Positions 17,796 to 33,420 of a stretch of 64,000 nt of DNA are shown piece after piece. The position numbers and the translations under genes were made by a program. Where the stretch lies: assembly GCA_942491665.1 (NCBI GenBank), contig CALOBR010000020.1:186001-250000 (forward strand), read 5' to 3'. Source of the DNA: CAVQGZ01 sp942491665 (GTDB taxonomy: Bacteria > Actinomycetota > Actinomycetes > Jiangellales > Jiangellaceae). Every line of letters starts with the position of its first letter. The stretch's first letter is position 1. The notes under the pieces were generated by a model. The model did not search any database, was not told where the DNA came from, and worked only from the letters and a program-made list of their open reading frames with translations.

Positions 17796-18487
17796 GCGGA
17801 CTCCTCTTCGGTCTGCTCGGCGGCCTCGGTCGCGGCGGCAGCCTCGGGTGCGGCAGGAGCCTCGGTCGCGGCTGCGGCCTCACCCCGCTCGATGCCCAGC
17901 CCGGTGAGCCAGGAGTCGAGCGCGGCAGACGTGAAGATCACGTCGTCGGCGCACAGCACGTCGTAGGCGTTGAGCTGGTCGGCGGCCAGCGCGTGAACGT
18001 GGCCCAGGTTGCGCAAGCTCTTCCAGCTCACCTCGTCGTCGCGCGTGAGCACGACCAGCGGCTTGGCCCGCTCGCTGACCGCGGCAAGCGCAGCGATCGC
18101 TGCCTTGGTGCTGGGCGTGTCGCCGGACACCAGCGAGTCGACCACATGGACGCGACCGTGGCTGGCCCGGTCGGACAGGGCCCCGCGCAGCGCGGCGGCC
18201 TTCATCTTCTTGGGCGTGCGCTGGACGTAGGAGCGCGGCTGCGGGCCGTGCACCACGCCACCACCGGCGAACTGCGGGGCGCGGATCGAACCCTGACGGG
18301 CGCGACCGGTGCCCTTCTGCTTGTACGGCTTTCGGCCGCCACCGGCGACCTCGCCGCGGGTCTTGGTCTTGTGCGAGCCCTGCCGGGCCGCGGCCAGCTG
18401 GGCCACCACGACCTGGTGGATCAACGGCACGTTGACCTCGACGCCGAAGATCTCGGCGGGCAGCTCGACGTTCTGCTTGGTGGTCAC
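17792..18487 (-). CDS. rplD: 50S ribosomal protein L4
   Basis: L4 (231 aa) lines the exit tunnel and, in E. coli, also represses the S10 operon. The tunnel loop KTRGEVAGGGRKPYKQKGTG followed by RARQGSIRAPQF is intact. The C-terminus carries an Ala/Glu-rich tail of about 30 residues. The GTG start overlaps the rplC stop as GTGA. Confidence 0.98.
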   Translation of the reverse strand: MTTKQNVELPAEIFGVEVNVPLIHQVVVAQLAAARQGSHKTKTRGEVAGGGRKPYKQKGTGRARQGSIRAPQFAGGGVVHGPQPRSYVQRTPKKMKAAALRGALSDRASHGRVHVVDSLVSGDTPSTKAAIAALAAVSERAKPLVVLTRDDEVSWKSLRNLGHVHALAADQLNAYDVLCADDVIFTSAALDSWLTGLGIERGEAAAATEAPAAPEAAAATEAAEQTEEESA

Positions 18488-19164
18488 TGGGTGCCCTCCT
18501 TCGCGGAGCTCGTGATGACCACGACGCCGCCGGCAGCACCAGGGACGGCGCCGCGCACCAGGATCAGGCCCTTCTCCGCGTCGACGCTGTGCACCGACAG
18601 GTTCTGCACGGTGACGCGCTCGCCGCCCATGCGGCCCGCCATGCGCAGGCCCTTGAAGACGCGGCCCGGGGTGGCGCAGGCGCCGATCGACCCGGGGGAA
18701 CGGTGCTTGCGCTGCACACCGTGGCTGGCGCGCAGGCCGGAGAATCCGTGGCGCTTCATGACGCCGGCGAAGCCCTTGCCCCTGCTGGTGCCGACGACGT
18801 CGACGACCTGGCCGGCCTCGAAGACCTCGGCGGTGAGCTCCTGGCCGAGCGTGTACTCCGAGGCGTCGGAGGTGCGCAGCTCGATGACGTGACGACGCGG
18901 GGTGACCCCTGCCTTGGCGAAATGGCCAGCCTGCGGCTTGGTCACCTTGCGCGCTGCGATGGCGCCGAAAGCGATCTGGACGGCGTCGTAGCCGTCGGTG
19001 TCAGGTGTACGAACCTGGGTGACCACACAGGGGCCGGCGGCGATGACCGTGACGGGGACGACACGGTTGTCGGCGTCCCACACCTGGGTCATGCCGACCT
19101 TCTCCCCGAGAAGGCCGACGACGCGGCGGGTGGTCCCGCTCGTCGCAACAGTGGTAGCAGTCAT
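18484..19164 (-). CDS. rplC: 50S ribosomal protein L3
   Basis: L3 (226 aa) starts 23S 3'-domain assembly. Core motifs are VGLLGEKVGMTQVWD near residue 17, DVVGTSRGKGFAGVMKRHGF, and RVFKGLRMAGRMGGERVTVQ. It lies 10 nt after rpsJ. Confidence 0.99.
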   Translation of the reverse strand: MTATTVATSGTTRRVVGLLGEKVGMTQVWDADNRVVPVTVIAAGPCVVTQVRTPDTDGYDAVQIAFGAIAARKVTKPQAGHFAKAGVTPRRHVIELRTSDASEYTLGQELTAEVFEAGQVVDVVGTSRGKGFAGVMKRHGFSGLRASHGVQRKHRSPGSIGACATPGRVFKGLRMAGRMGGERVTVQNLSVHSVDAEKGLILVRGAVPGAAGGVVVITSSAKEGTQ

Positions 19165-19174
19165 GTCCTTCGCC

Positions 19175-19483
19175 CTACAGCTTGATCTCGATGTCGACGC
19201 CGGCCGGAAGGTCCAGGCGCATCAGCGAGTCGACGGTCTTCGGTGTCGGGTCGATGATGTCGATGAGGCGCTTGTGCGTGCGCATCTCGAAGTGCTCGCG
19301 GCTGTCCTTGTACTTGTGCGGCGACCGGATGACGCAGTAGACGTTCTTCTCCGTGGGCAGCGGCACCGGCCCTGCCACCGTCGCGCCGGTCCGGGTGACC
19401 GTGTCGACGATCTTGCGTGCCGACGTGTCGATGACCTCATGGTCGTAGGCCCGGAGCCGGATGCGGATCTTCTGTCCCGCCAT
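19175..19483 (-). CDS. rpsJ: 30S ribosomal protein S10
   Basis: S10 (102 aa) functions in the small-subunit head and, as NusE, in transcription antitermination with NusB. MAGQKIRIRLRAYDHEVIDT, GPVPLPTEKNVYCVIRSPHK and REHFEMRTHKRLIDI match the family throughout. It is the first gene of the S10 operon, preceded by a 522-nt non-coding region. Confidence 0.99.
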   Translation of the reverse strand: MAGQKIRIRLRAYDHEVIDTSARKIVDTVTRTGATVAGPVPLPTEKNVYCVIRSPHKYKDSREHFEMRTHKRLIDIIDPTPKTVDSLMRLDLPAGVDIEIKL

Positions 19484-19719
19484 GTCTGCCCGTCATCCTT
19501 CTCTGTTGTGAAACCGTGGTGGGCGCCCTCGCTGGAGAACGTCCCTGGTACCTCCGACCCCCGCGCCCGGGCGTGTCGCAACTCGGGGCACTTTGCGCCC
19601 CAGGTCGGGAACCGTTCGGGTGGGTCGGACCTGCTGACTCTCGGCCAGCACAGTGGCCGGACCTCCGTGTCGGCTCCCTGCTGGTGCCAGGGGGCTACGG
19701 CGTTCCGGCCAGAGAAGTC

Positions 19720-19748
19720 AGTATGCCAGAGCCCTTCCCCCGACCCAA
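19720..19748 (-). promoter_or_regulatory. Candidate sigma-A promoter of the S10 operon
   Basis: On the minus strand TTGGGT (19743-19748) is followed after exactly 17 nt by CATACT (19720-19725). It would give a 5' leader of about 230 nt before rpsJ. The hexamers are only moderate matches. The surrounding 522-nt gap between tuf and rpsJ holds only this, the palindrome at 19812-19897 and the tuf terminator; I see no gene in it. Confidence 0.45.
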
Positions 19749-19811
19749 ATCGACCCTCACGAGCTCGCCCGGGGCGGTCCGCCTGCCCTCCAGACCGCAG
19801 CGCCGCCCCCG

Positions 19812-19897
19812 AACGATCACGTGAAGCGGGAAGTTTGGGGGTTTCCAAGGCCCATCTGCCGTGGAAACCCCCAAACTAGCGCCGTCACGTGATCGTT
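19812..19897. repeat. 86-bp two-tier inverted repeat between tuf and rpsJ
   Basis: Outer arms 19812-19824 and 19885-19897 are perfect 13-mers around CACGTG; inner arms 19832-19847 and 19862-19877 are perfect 16-mers (rich in ggggg/ccccc). The two tiers are separated by equal 7-nt internal loops, and the centre is a 14-nt loop. No ORF with family similarity covers it. It may be a REP/MITE-like dispersed element, a protein-binding site, or a second terminator for tuf. Confidence 0.75.
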
Positions 19898-19960
19898 TCT
19901 CGACGGTGGCATGGTTGCGCGGCGGCGTTGCGGCGTTCGGCGCGCAGCCGGGCACGCGAA

Positions 19961-19992
19961 ACGGGGACGACCGGTGTCCCGGCCGCCCCCGT
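19961..19992 (-). terminator. tuf terminator hairpin
   Basis: A 14-bp stem (19961-19974 with 19979-19992, containing two G-U pairs in the RNA) with a 4-nt loop is followed by a short TTT on the minus strand, 14 nt after the tuf stop. This is a typical GC-rich actinobacterial terminator. Confidence 0.7.
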
Positions 19993-20005
19993 CCGCGGGG
20001 TGGTG

Positions 20006-21199
<1,194 letters not shown>

Positions 21200-21283
21200 T
21201 TGGTCCTCCTGTGGACTGGTACTGGACTGGTCTTGAGACGACGCGTCCGGCTTCGTGTGCTGGGTGGTAGCTGCTGGGGGCAG

Positions 21284-21312
21284 AATCTAGTGCGTTGCGG
21301 TCGTGCTGTGCA
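21284..21312 (-). promoter_or_regulatory. Candidate tuf promoter
   Basis: In the fusA-tuf gap TGCACA (21307-21312) precedes TAGATT (21284-21289) by 17 nt on the minus strand. The -10 fits the TAnnnT actinobacterial pattern and the -35 matches 4 of 6. An internal tuf promoter is common; this is a sequence-only prediction. Confidence 0.35.
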
Positions 21313-21324
21313 CGGGGGCGGTGC

Positions 21325-23427
<2,103 letters not shown>

Positions 23428-23468
23428 GGGGTGTCCGTTCTGTCTTGAGAAGGTCAGCGGTCCGCTGG

Positions 23469-23939
23469 TTACCAGCGGTAGTGAGCGAAGGCCTTGTTGG
23501 CCTCGGCCATCTTGTGGGTGTCTTCACGCTTCTTCACAGCGGCGCCGAGGCCGTTGGACGCGTCGAGGATCTCGTTCATGAGCCGCTCGGTCATCGTCTT
23601 CTCCCGACGTGCGCGGGAGTACTGGACCAGCCAGCGCAGGCCGAGGGTGCCGGAGCGCCCGGCGCGCACCTCGACCGGAACCTGGTAGGTGGCGCCACCG
23701 ACACGGCGGCTGCGCACCTCGAGGGTGGGCTTGACGTTGTCGAGCGCACGCTTGAGCGTGATCACCGGGTCGGTGCCGTTCTTGGTGCGGCAGCCTTCCA
23801 GGGCGCCGTAGACGATGCCCTCGGCGGTGGACCGCTTGCCGTCAGTCAGCACCTTGTTCACCAGCTGGGTGACCAGGGTCGAGTCGTAGACCGGGTCGAT
23901 CACGATGGCCCGCTTCGGGGCCGGCCCCTTGCGCGGCAT
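23469..23939 (-). CDS. rpsG: 30S ribosomal protein S7
   Basis: S7 (156 aa, standard) organises the 3' major domain and lines the E site. MPRKGPAPKRAIVIDPVYDS begins the protein; LKRALDNVKPTLEVRSRRVG and the C-terminal MAEANKAFAHYRW are diagnostic. The open frame extends upstream but the ATG at 23939 is clearly the start; it shares one base with the rpsL stop (TGATG). Confidence 0.98.
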   Translation of the reverse strand: MPRKGPAPKRAIVIDPVYDSTLVTQLVNKVLTDGKRSTAEGIVYGALEGCRTKNGTDPVITLKRALDNVKPTLEVRSRRVGGATYQVPVEVRAGRSGTLGLRWLVQYSRARREKTMTERLMNEILDASNGLGAAVKKREDTHKMAEANKAFAHYRW

Positions 23940-24313
23940 CAGCTCTTCTCCTTCTTCGCGCCGTAACGGCTGCGAGCCTGCTTGCGGTTCTTGACGCCCT
24001 GCGTGTCGAGCGCGCCGCGCACGATCTTGTAGCGAACACCCGGCAGGTCTTTCACACGACCGCCGCGCACCAGCACCATCGAGTGCTCCTGCAAGTTGTG
24101 CCCGACGCCCGGGATGTAGGCAGTGACCTCGATGCCGCTGGACAAGCGCACACGCGCCACCTTGCGCAGGGCGGAGTTCGGCTTCTTGGGAGTGGTGGTG
24201 TAGACACGCGTGCACACCCCACGGCGCTGGGGGCTCCCCTTGAGCGCCGGGGTCTTGGCCTTGGCGGCCTTGTCCGTGCGGCCCTTGCGGACCAGCTGCT
24301 GAATCGTGGGCAC
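23939..24313 (-). CDS. rpsL: 30S ribosomal protein S12
   Basis: S12 (124 aa) controls decoding accuracy. The start is GTG 24313, giving (M)PTIQQLVRKGRTDKAAK. The streptomycin-contact segments are wild type in appearance: TTTPKKPNSALRKVARV and PGVGHNLQEHSMVLVRGGRV, so no resistance substitution is visible. It is the first gene of the str operon. Confidence 0.98.
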   Translation of the reverse strand: MPTIQQLVRKGRTDKAAKAKTPALKGSPQRRGVCTRVYTTTPKKPNSALRKVARVRLSSGIEVTAYIPGVGHNLQEHSMVLVRGGRVKDLPGVRYKIVRGALDTQGVKNRKQARSRYGAKKEKS

Positions 24314-24395
24314 TCGTGCTTCTCCGGTCTGTGTTCGTGCGGGGTGGTACATCAGGACGATCGTCGGGAGGGCGCGTCCGAGCGCGCCCGAGGTG

Positions 24396-24454
24396 CCTGC
24401 TCTGCGGCAGGCACAGCCCCGCAAGGGTACCGGCCTGCCGCAGAGCAGGTCAAA
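24396..24454 (-). promoter_or_regulatory. rpsL (str operon) promoter inside a perfect 17-bp dyad
   Basis: On the minus strand TTGACC (24449-24454) and TACCCT (24424-24429) are 19 nt apart. A perfect 17-bp inverted repeat (24396-24412 with 24433-24449, 20-nt loop) brackets the -10: one arm fills the -35/-10 spacer, the other lies just past the expected start point. RNA reading through from rpoC would fold into this hairpin, RNA started here would not. A further 7-bp hairpin lies at 24370-24389 in the leader. Confidence 0.6.
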
Positions 24455-24483
24455 ACGGCATCAGCCGTCGAATGAGGCACTGC

Positions 24484-28389
<3,906 letters not shown>

Positions 28390-28437
28390 TCAGGCTCCCT
28401 CTCTCGTTCTCTCTTGGTCGTGCAGGTGAGCTACGGG

Positions 28438-31400
28438 TCAGACTTCTTCGACGCTGCTCGGCTCACGCCGAGACAGGTCGATTCCGAGCTCTTCAGCGGT
28501 ACGGAACACGTCTTCGTCGGTCTCGCGCATCTCGATGGCCAGGCCGTCGCTGGAGAGCACCTCGACGTTGAGGCACAGCGACTGCATCTCCTTCATCAGC
28601 ACCTTGAACGACTCCGGGATGCCCGGCTCGGGGATGTTCTCGCCCTTGACGATCGCCTCGTAGACCTTGACGCGGCCGAGCACGTCGTCGGACTTGATGG
28701 TCAACAGCTCCTGCAGGGCGTAGGCCGCCCCGTAGGCCTCCAGCGCCCAGACCTCCATCTCGCCGAACCGCTGGCCGCCGAACTGGGCCTTGCCACCCAG
28801 GGGCTGCTGCGTGATCATCGAGTACGGGCCGGTCGAGCGCGCGTGGATCTTGTCGTCGACCAGGTGGTTGAGCTTGAGCATGTAGATCTGCCCCACGGCG
28901 ACGGGGTGCGGGAAGGGCTCCCCGGACCTGCCGTCGTACAGCGTCGCCTTGCCGTCGGGGTTGACCAGCGGGCTCCCGTCACGGCCCGGCCTCGTCGAGG
29001 CGAGCAGACCGTCGATCTCGTCCTGGCGCGCCCCGTCGAACACCGGCGTCGCGACGTTGGTGCCCGGCTCGCCGGAGTTCGCACCGATGGAGCGCAGGCG
29101 CTGCGCCCACTCCTCGGTGGAGTCCGCCGGCACGTCCCAGCCCGCCGAGGCGACCCACCCGAGGTGGGTCTCCAGGATCTGGCCGAGGTTCATCCGGCTC
29201 GGCACGCCGAGCGGGTTGAGCACGATGTCGACCGGGGTGCCGTCGGGCAGGAACGGCATGTCCTCGACCGGGAGGATCTTGGAGATGACGCCCTTGTTGC
29301 CGTGGCGGCCGGCGAGCTTGTCGCCGTCCTGGATCTTGCGCATCTGCGCGATGTAGACCCGCACCAGCTCGTTGACGCCCGGGGGCAGCTCGTCGCCGTC
29401 CTCGTCCCGGAAGACGCGGACGCCGATGACCTTGCCGGACTCACCGTGCGGCACCTTCAGCGAGGTGTCGCGCACCTCGCGGGCCTTCTCGCCGAAGATC
29501 GCCCGCAGCAGCCGCTCCTCCGGGGTCAGCTCGGTCTCACCCTTGGGCGTCACCTTGCCGACCAGGATGTCGCCGGGCACGACCTCGGCGCCGATGCGGA
29601 TGATGCCGCGCTCGTCGAGGTTGGCCAGCACGTCATCGGCGACGTTGGGCAGCTCGCGGGTGATCTCCTCCGGGCCCAGCTTGGTGTCGCGTGCGTCGAC
29701 CTCGTGCTCCTCGATGTGGATCGAGGTGAGCACGTCGTCCTGCACGAGACGCTGGCTCAGGATGATGGCGTCCTCGTAGTTGTGGCCCTCCCACGACATG
29801 AACGCCACGAGAAGGTTCTTGCCCAGCGCCATCTCGCCGGTGTCGGTGCACGGGCCGTCGGCCAGCACCGCGCCGGCCTCGACCCGGTCACCGGTGTCGA
29901 CGACAGGCTTCTGGTTGATGCACGTTCCGGCGTTGGAGCGACGGAACTTCGACAGTCGGTAGGTGCGGTAGGTGCCGTCGTCGGCCATCACCGTGACATC
30001 GTCAGCGCTCACGCTGGTGACGACACCCGCGTCGACGTTGACGACCACGTCGCCGGCGTCGACTGCGGCACGAAGCTCCATGCCCGTGCCGACCAACGGT
30101 GCCTCGCTGCGGATGAGCGGCACGGCCTGGCGCTGCATGTTCGAGCCCATGAGCGCCCGGTTGGCGTCGTCGTGCTCGAGGAACGGGATCATCGCGGTCG
30201 CGACCGACACCATCTGGCGCGGGCTGACGTCCATGTAGTCGACGATCTCGGCCGGGACGTACTCGACCTCGCCGCCCCGCTTGCGCACCAGCACCTTGGG
30301 CTCGGCAAACGAGCCGTCGGGGCTGAGCTCGGCGTTGGCCTGCGCGATGACGAAACGGTCTTCTTCGTCCGCGGCCAGGTAGACGACCTCGTCGGTGACG
30401 ACGCCGTTGTTGGCCTTGCGGTACGGGGTCTCGACGAACCCGAACCGGTTGATGCGCCCGTAGGTCGACAGCGAGCCGATGAGGCCGATGTTCGGGCCCT
30501 CCGGGGTCTCGATCGGGCACATGCGGCCGTAGTGGGACGGGTGCACGTCGCGCACCTCGAACCCGGCCCGCTCGCGCGACAGACCACCCGGGCCCAGCGC
30601 GGACAGGCGACGCTTGTGCGTCAGCCCGGCCAGCGGGTTGGTCTGGTCCATGAACTGGCTGAGCTGGCTGGTGCCGAAGAACTCCTTGATCGCGGCCACC
30701 ACGGGACGGATGTTGATCAGGGTCTGCGGCGTGATCGCCTCGACGTCCTGGGTGGTCATCCGCTCGCGGACGACCCGCTCCATGCGCACCAGGCCGGTAC
30801 GCACCTGGTTCTGGATGAGCTCGCCCACGGTGCGCAGCCGGCGGTTGCCGAAGTGGTCGATGTCGTCGGTCTCCAGCGGCAGCTCGCCGACCGGCGACGG
30901 CATGCTCACCTCGCCGGCGTGCAGCTTGACCAGGTAGCGCAGGGTCGCGGCGATGTCGTCGATCGTCAGGACCTTGTCGTCCATGTCGACCTGGCCGAGC
31001 TTCTTGTTGATCTTGTAGCGGCCCACGCGGGCGAGGTCGTAGCGCTTCGGGTTGAAGTAGGCGTTGTTGATGAGCTGCTCGGCCGCCTCCCGCGTCGGGG
31101 GCTCGCCCGGACGCATCTTGCGGTAGAGGTCGAGCAGCGCGTCGTCCTGAGCGGTGGTGGTGTCTTTCTCCAGGGTGTTGCGCACCGAGTCGTAGTCACC
31201 GAGCTCGGCCATGATGCGCTCGGTGTCCCAGCCCAGCGCCTTGAGCAGCACCGTGACGTGCTGCTTGCGCTTGCGGTCGAGACGGACGCCGATCATGTCC
31301 TTCTTGTCGATCTCGAACTCCAGCCACGCACCGCGTGAGGGGATGACACGGGCGACGAAGATGTCTTTGTCCGACGTCTTGTCCAGCGAGCGCTCGAAGT

Positions 31401-31866
31401 ACACGCCGGGGCTACGCACGAGCTGGGACACCACGACGCGCTCGGTGCCGTTGATGATGAACGTGCCCTTGTCGGTCATGAGCGGGAAGTCGCCCATGAA
31501 GACCGTCTGCTGCTTGATCTCGCCGGTCTCGTTGTTCGTGAACTCCGCCGTCACGTAGAGGGGGGCGGAGTAGGTGAAGTCGCGAACCTTGCACTCCTCG
31601 ACGGTGTGCGCGGGCTCGTAGAAGCTCGGGTCGGAGAACTTCAGCTCCATCGACTCCGAGAAGTCCTCGATCGGGCTGATCTCGGTGAGAATCTCCTCCA
31701 GCCCCGAGCGGGCCTCGGTCTCACCGCGTGCCGCGGCCTGCTCGCGCCAACGCTCGTGGCCGATGAGCCAGTCGAAGCTGGTGCTCTGCAGGGCCAGGAG
31801 GTTCGGGACCTCAAGTGGCTCGTCGATCTTGGCAAAGGAGATGCGGGTGCTGCGCGTGGAGGCCAA
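28438..31866 (-). CDS. rpoB: DNA-directed RNA polymerase subunit beta
   Basis: The protein has 1142 aa and a TTG start with GGAAGGA about 6 nt upstream. The rifampicin region reads GTSQLSQFMDQTNPLAGLTH then KRRLSALGPGGLSRERAGFE, with the Asp, His and Ser positions as in sensitive polymerases. The C-terminal GGKAQFGGQRFGEMEVWALE is intact. It has its own promoter about 115 nt upstream. Confidence 0.99.
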   Translation of the reverse strand: MASTRSTRISFAKIDEPLEVPNLLALQSTSFDWLIGHERWREQAAARGETEARSGLEEILTEISPIEDFSESMELKFSDPSFYEPAHTVEECKVRDFTYSAPLYVTAEFTNNETGEIKQQTVFMGDFPLMTDKGTFIINGTERVVVSQLVRSPGVYFERSLDKTSDKDIFVARVIPSRGAWLEFEIDKKDMIGVRLDRKRKQHVTVLLKALGWDTERIMAELGDYDSVRNTLEKDTTTAQDDALLDLYRKMRPGEPPTREAAEQLINNAYFNPKRYDLARVGRYKINKKLGQVDMDDKVLTIDDIAATLRYLVKLHAGEVSMPSPVGELPLETDDIDHFGNRRLRTVGELIQNQVRTGLVRMERVVRERMTTQDVEAITPQTLINIRPVVAAIKEFFGTSQLSQFMDQTNPLAGLTHKRRLSALGPGGLSRERAGFEVRDVHPSHYGRMCPIETPEGPNIGLIGSLSTYGRINRFGFVETPYRKANNGVVTDEVVYLAADEEDRFVIAQANAELSPDGSFAEPKVLVRKRGGEVEYVPAEIVDYMDVSPRQMVSVATAMIPFLEHDDANRALMGSNMQRQAVPLIRSEAPLVGTGMELRAAVDAGDVVVNVDAGVVTSVSADDVTVMADDGTYRTYRLSKFRRSNAGTCINQKPVVDTGDRVEAGAVLADGPCTDTGEMALGKNLLVAFMSWEGHNYEDAIILSQRLVQDDVLTSIHIEEHEVDARDTKLGPEEITRELPNVADDVLANLDERGIIRIGAEVVPGDILVGKVTPKGETELTPEERLLRAIFGEKAREVRDTSLKVPHGESGKVIGVRVFRDEDGDELPPGVNELVRVYIAQMRKIQDGDKLAGRHGNKGVISKILPVEDMPFLPDGTPVDIVLNPLGVPSRMNLGQILETHLGWVASAGWDVPADSTEEWAQRLRSIGANSGEPGTNVATPVFDGARQDEIDGLLASTRPGRDGSPLVNPDGKATLYDGRSGEPFPHPVAVGQIYMLKLNHLVDDKIHARSTGPYSMITQQPLGGKAQFGGQRFGEMEVWALEAYGAAYALQELLTIKSDDVLGRVKVYEAIVKGENIPEPGIPESFKVLMKEMQSLCLNVEVLSSDGLAIEMRETDEDVFRTAEELGIDLSRREPSSVEEV

Positions 31867-31980
31867 GTGTGGTCCTTCCCTACTGGCACGACATGTGGCA
31901 CATTCGGTTGTAGGCGCGGCTCAGCCCGCCCGACGAAGGGCGTTCGATGTAGGGGCAGGGTGCAGCCAGCGCAACGCACC

Positions 31981-32009
31981 ACTGTAGCGCGGGGCTACAC
32001 GGTTGTCGA
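31981..32009 (-). promoter_or_regulatory. rpoB promoter
   Basis: TCGACA (32004-32009) and TACAGT (31981-31986) on the minus strand are separated by exactly 17 nt. The -10 is a good TAnnnT match. It lies between the rplL terminator hairpin and rpoB, giving a leader of roughly 108 nt. Confidence 0.65.
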
Positions 32010-32034
32010 GTCGTGCGTGCGCACAACTCGCAAG

Positions 32035-32069
32035 GGTCCTCGACCGTAGTCGGGCTACGGTCGAGGACC
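32035..32069 (-). terminator. rplL-rpoB intergenic terminator hairpin
   Basis: A perfect 15-bp stem (32035-32049 with 32055-32069) and a 5-nt loop lie 51 nt after the rplL stop. There is no U-tract. Such a structure could end most rplJL transcripts, allowing the excess of L7/L12 over polymerase subunits, with rpoBC then driven from its own promoter. Confidence 0.75.
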
Positions 32070-32120
32070 GATGTGGTGCGGGTGAATCAGTCGGCGGGCC
32101 GGCATGCAGCCCGCCCGCTG

Positions 32121-32510
32121 CTACTTGACGGAGACGGACGCTCCGGCAGCCTCGAGCTGCTCCTTGGCCTTCTCCGCCACGTCCTTGGCGACCTTCTCCA
32201 GCACCGGCTTGGGGGCGCCGTCCACCAGGTCCTTGGCCTCCTTCAGGCCGAGGCTGGTCAGGGCGCGCACCTCCTTGATGACCTGGATCTTCTTCTCGCC
32301 GGCGCCCTCGAGGACGACGTCGAACTCGTCCTGCTCCTCCTCGGCGGCGGCCTCGCCACCGCCGGCAGCGGCCGGGGCAGCGGCCACGGCAACCGGAGCA
32401 GCGGCGGTCACGCCGAAGGTCTCTTCGAACTGCTTCACGAAGTCCGACAGCTCCAGCAGGGTCATCTCCTTGAAGACGTCCAGCAGCTCGTCGGTGCTCA
32501 GCTTGGCCAT
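32121..32510 (-). CDS. rplL: 50S ribosomal protein L7/L12
   Basis: The product has 129 aa. It has the N-terminal dimerisation helix pair (LLDVFKEMTLLELSDFVKQF), an Ala/Gly hinge, and the C-terminal factor-recruiting domain with KIQVIKEVRALTSLGLKEAK. It forms the ribosomal stalk with L10, encoded 43 nt upstream. Confidence 0.99.
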   Translation of the reverse strand: MAKLSTDELLDVFKEMTLLELSDFVKQFEETFGVTAAAPVAVAAAPAAAGGGEAAAEEEQDEFDVVLEGAGEKKIQVIKEVRALTSLGLKEAKDLVDGAPKPVLEKVAKDVAEKAKEQLEAAGASVSVK

Positions 32511-32553
32511 GGTGGTTCCTCTCGTTGCTGTGGTGAGGTCTGGGGTGGGGTGA

Positions 32554-33240
32554 TTAGTTGTCGGTCGAGTCGTCGGTGCCGGCCGGGGTGGCGCCCTCGG
32601 CTGGCTCGCTGGCGTCGGCTCCGGCCGAGGACGCTTCCTCGGCTGGCTCCCTTCGGTCGACGCCTCCGGAAGCGTCCTCGGCCTGCGCCTCGGACTGCGC
32701 CTCGGACGGCGCCTCGGACGGCGACGCGGCCTCGACCTGCTGGCGCAGGGCGTCCACGACGCGGGCGGTCTGCGACAGGGGCGCGGCGAACAGGCTGACG
32801 GCCTGGCTTGCGGAGGCCTTCATGGCGCCGGCCAGCTTCGACAGCAGCACCTCGCGCGACTCCAGGTCGGCGAGCTTGGCGATCTCGGCGGCGTCCAGCA
32901 CACGACCGGAGAGCAGGCCGCCGCGCAGCACGAGGGCGTGGTGGGTCTTGCTGAAGTCGCGCAGGCCCTTGGCGGCCACGACCGGGTCGCCCTTGACGAA
33001 GGCGACGGCCGACGGGCCGGAGAACTCGTCCACGAGCGCGTCGGCACCGGCCTCCATGGCGGCACGCCGGGCCAGGGTGTTCTTCACGACGGTGTAGGTG
33101 ACGTCGTCGCCGAGGGTGCGGCGAAGCTCGGTGATCTGCGCCACCGTCAGGCCGCGGTACTCGGTGAGCACGACGGCGTCGGACGAGCGGAACTCCTCGA
33201 CGAGCTCGGCGACGTCTGCGACCTTGTCTGGCCGGGCCAT
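32554..33240 (-). CDS. rplJ: 50S ribosomal protein L10 with acidic tail
   Basis: L10 (228 aa) anchors L7/L12 dimers to the ribosome. ATG 33240 gives MARPDKVADVAELVEEFRSS with AAGGAG upstream; the longer open frame above it is the L10 leader. The core ends near residue 175; the remaining 50 residues are Ser/Glu/Ala low complexity containing the SGGVDRRE segment also found in L17. Its mRNA leader carries an L10-type autoregulatory structure. Confidence 0.98.
   Translation of the reverse strand: MARPDKVADVAELVEEFRSSDAVVLTEYRGLTVAQITELRRTLGDDVTYTVVKNTLARRAAMEAGADALVDEFSGPSAVAFVKGDPVVAAKGLRDFSKTHHALVLRGGLLSGRVLDAAEIAKLADLESREVLLSKLAGAMKASASQAVSLFAAPLSQTARVVDALRQQVEAASPSEAPSEAQSEAQAEDASGGVDRREPAEEASSAGADASEPAEGATPAGTDDSTDN
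32636..32670. repeat. 35-bp repeat, copy in rplJ tail
   Basis: This is the partner of 3127-3161 in rplQ, with 33 of 35 identical bases and the same reading frame. It lies in the disordered tail region. Confidence 0.7.
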
Positions 33241-33273
33241 GGGTCTCCTTCGCTGGGTCGGTGCCGAAGCGAC

Positions 33274-33357
33274 GGGCGTCCCCATGAGAAACGCCCCGGC
33301 GCGAGGCCAGGGCGTGCCACGCTGCTGCGTGGTGGTCCAGGCCTGCGCGGGACGCCC
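33274..33357 (-). ncRNA. Ribosomal protein L10 leader (cis-regulatory RNA)
   Basis: Upstream of rplJ the transcript folds with a perfect 9-bp closing stem (33274-33282 with 33349-33357) and an inner hairpin (33317-33322 with 33327-33332, 4-nt loop). Position and architecture agree with the known L10 leader, where the L10-L12 complex binds its own mRNA and represses translation. I identified it by structure and place only. Confidence 0.7.
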
Positions 33358-33420
33358 TGTGGGCTTTTCACGCTGTGCGGCGTAGGGCTGCACGGCTGTC
33401 CGGCGGTCTTCGGCGCGCCA

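Noticed and set aside
19516..19955. Several small open frames between tuf and rpsJ
   Set aside because: They have no family similarity or good start sites and run through the terminator, the palindrome and the promoter.
28414..31338. 974-codon plus-strand open frame opposite rpoB
   Set aside because: The same antisense shadow effect; it is rich in His/Val/Asp from reversed GAC/GTC codons.
28938..31866. Possible rifampicin-resistant rpoB
   Set aside because: The resistance-cluster residues read as in sensitive enzymes, so there is no support for a resistance allele.
33241..33393. N-terminal extension of L10 from an upstream start
   Set aside because: The extra 51 codons coincide with the L10 leader structure, while ATG 33240 has a good ribosome-binding site and gives the family N-terminus.
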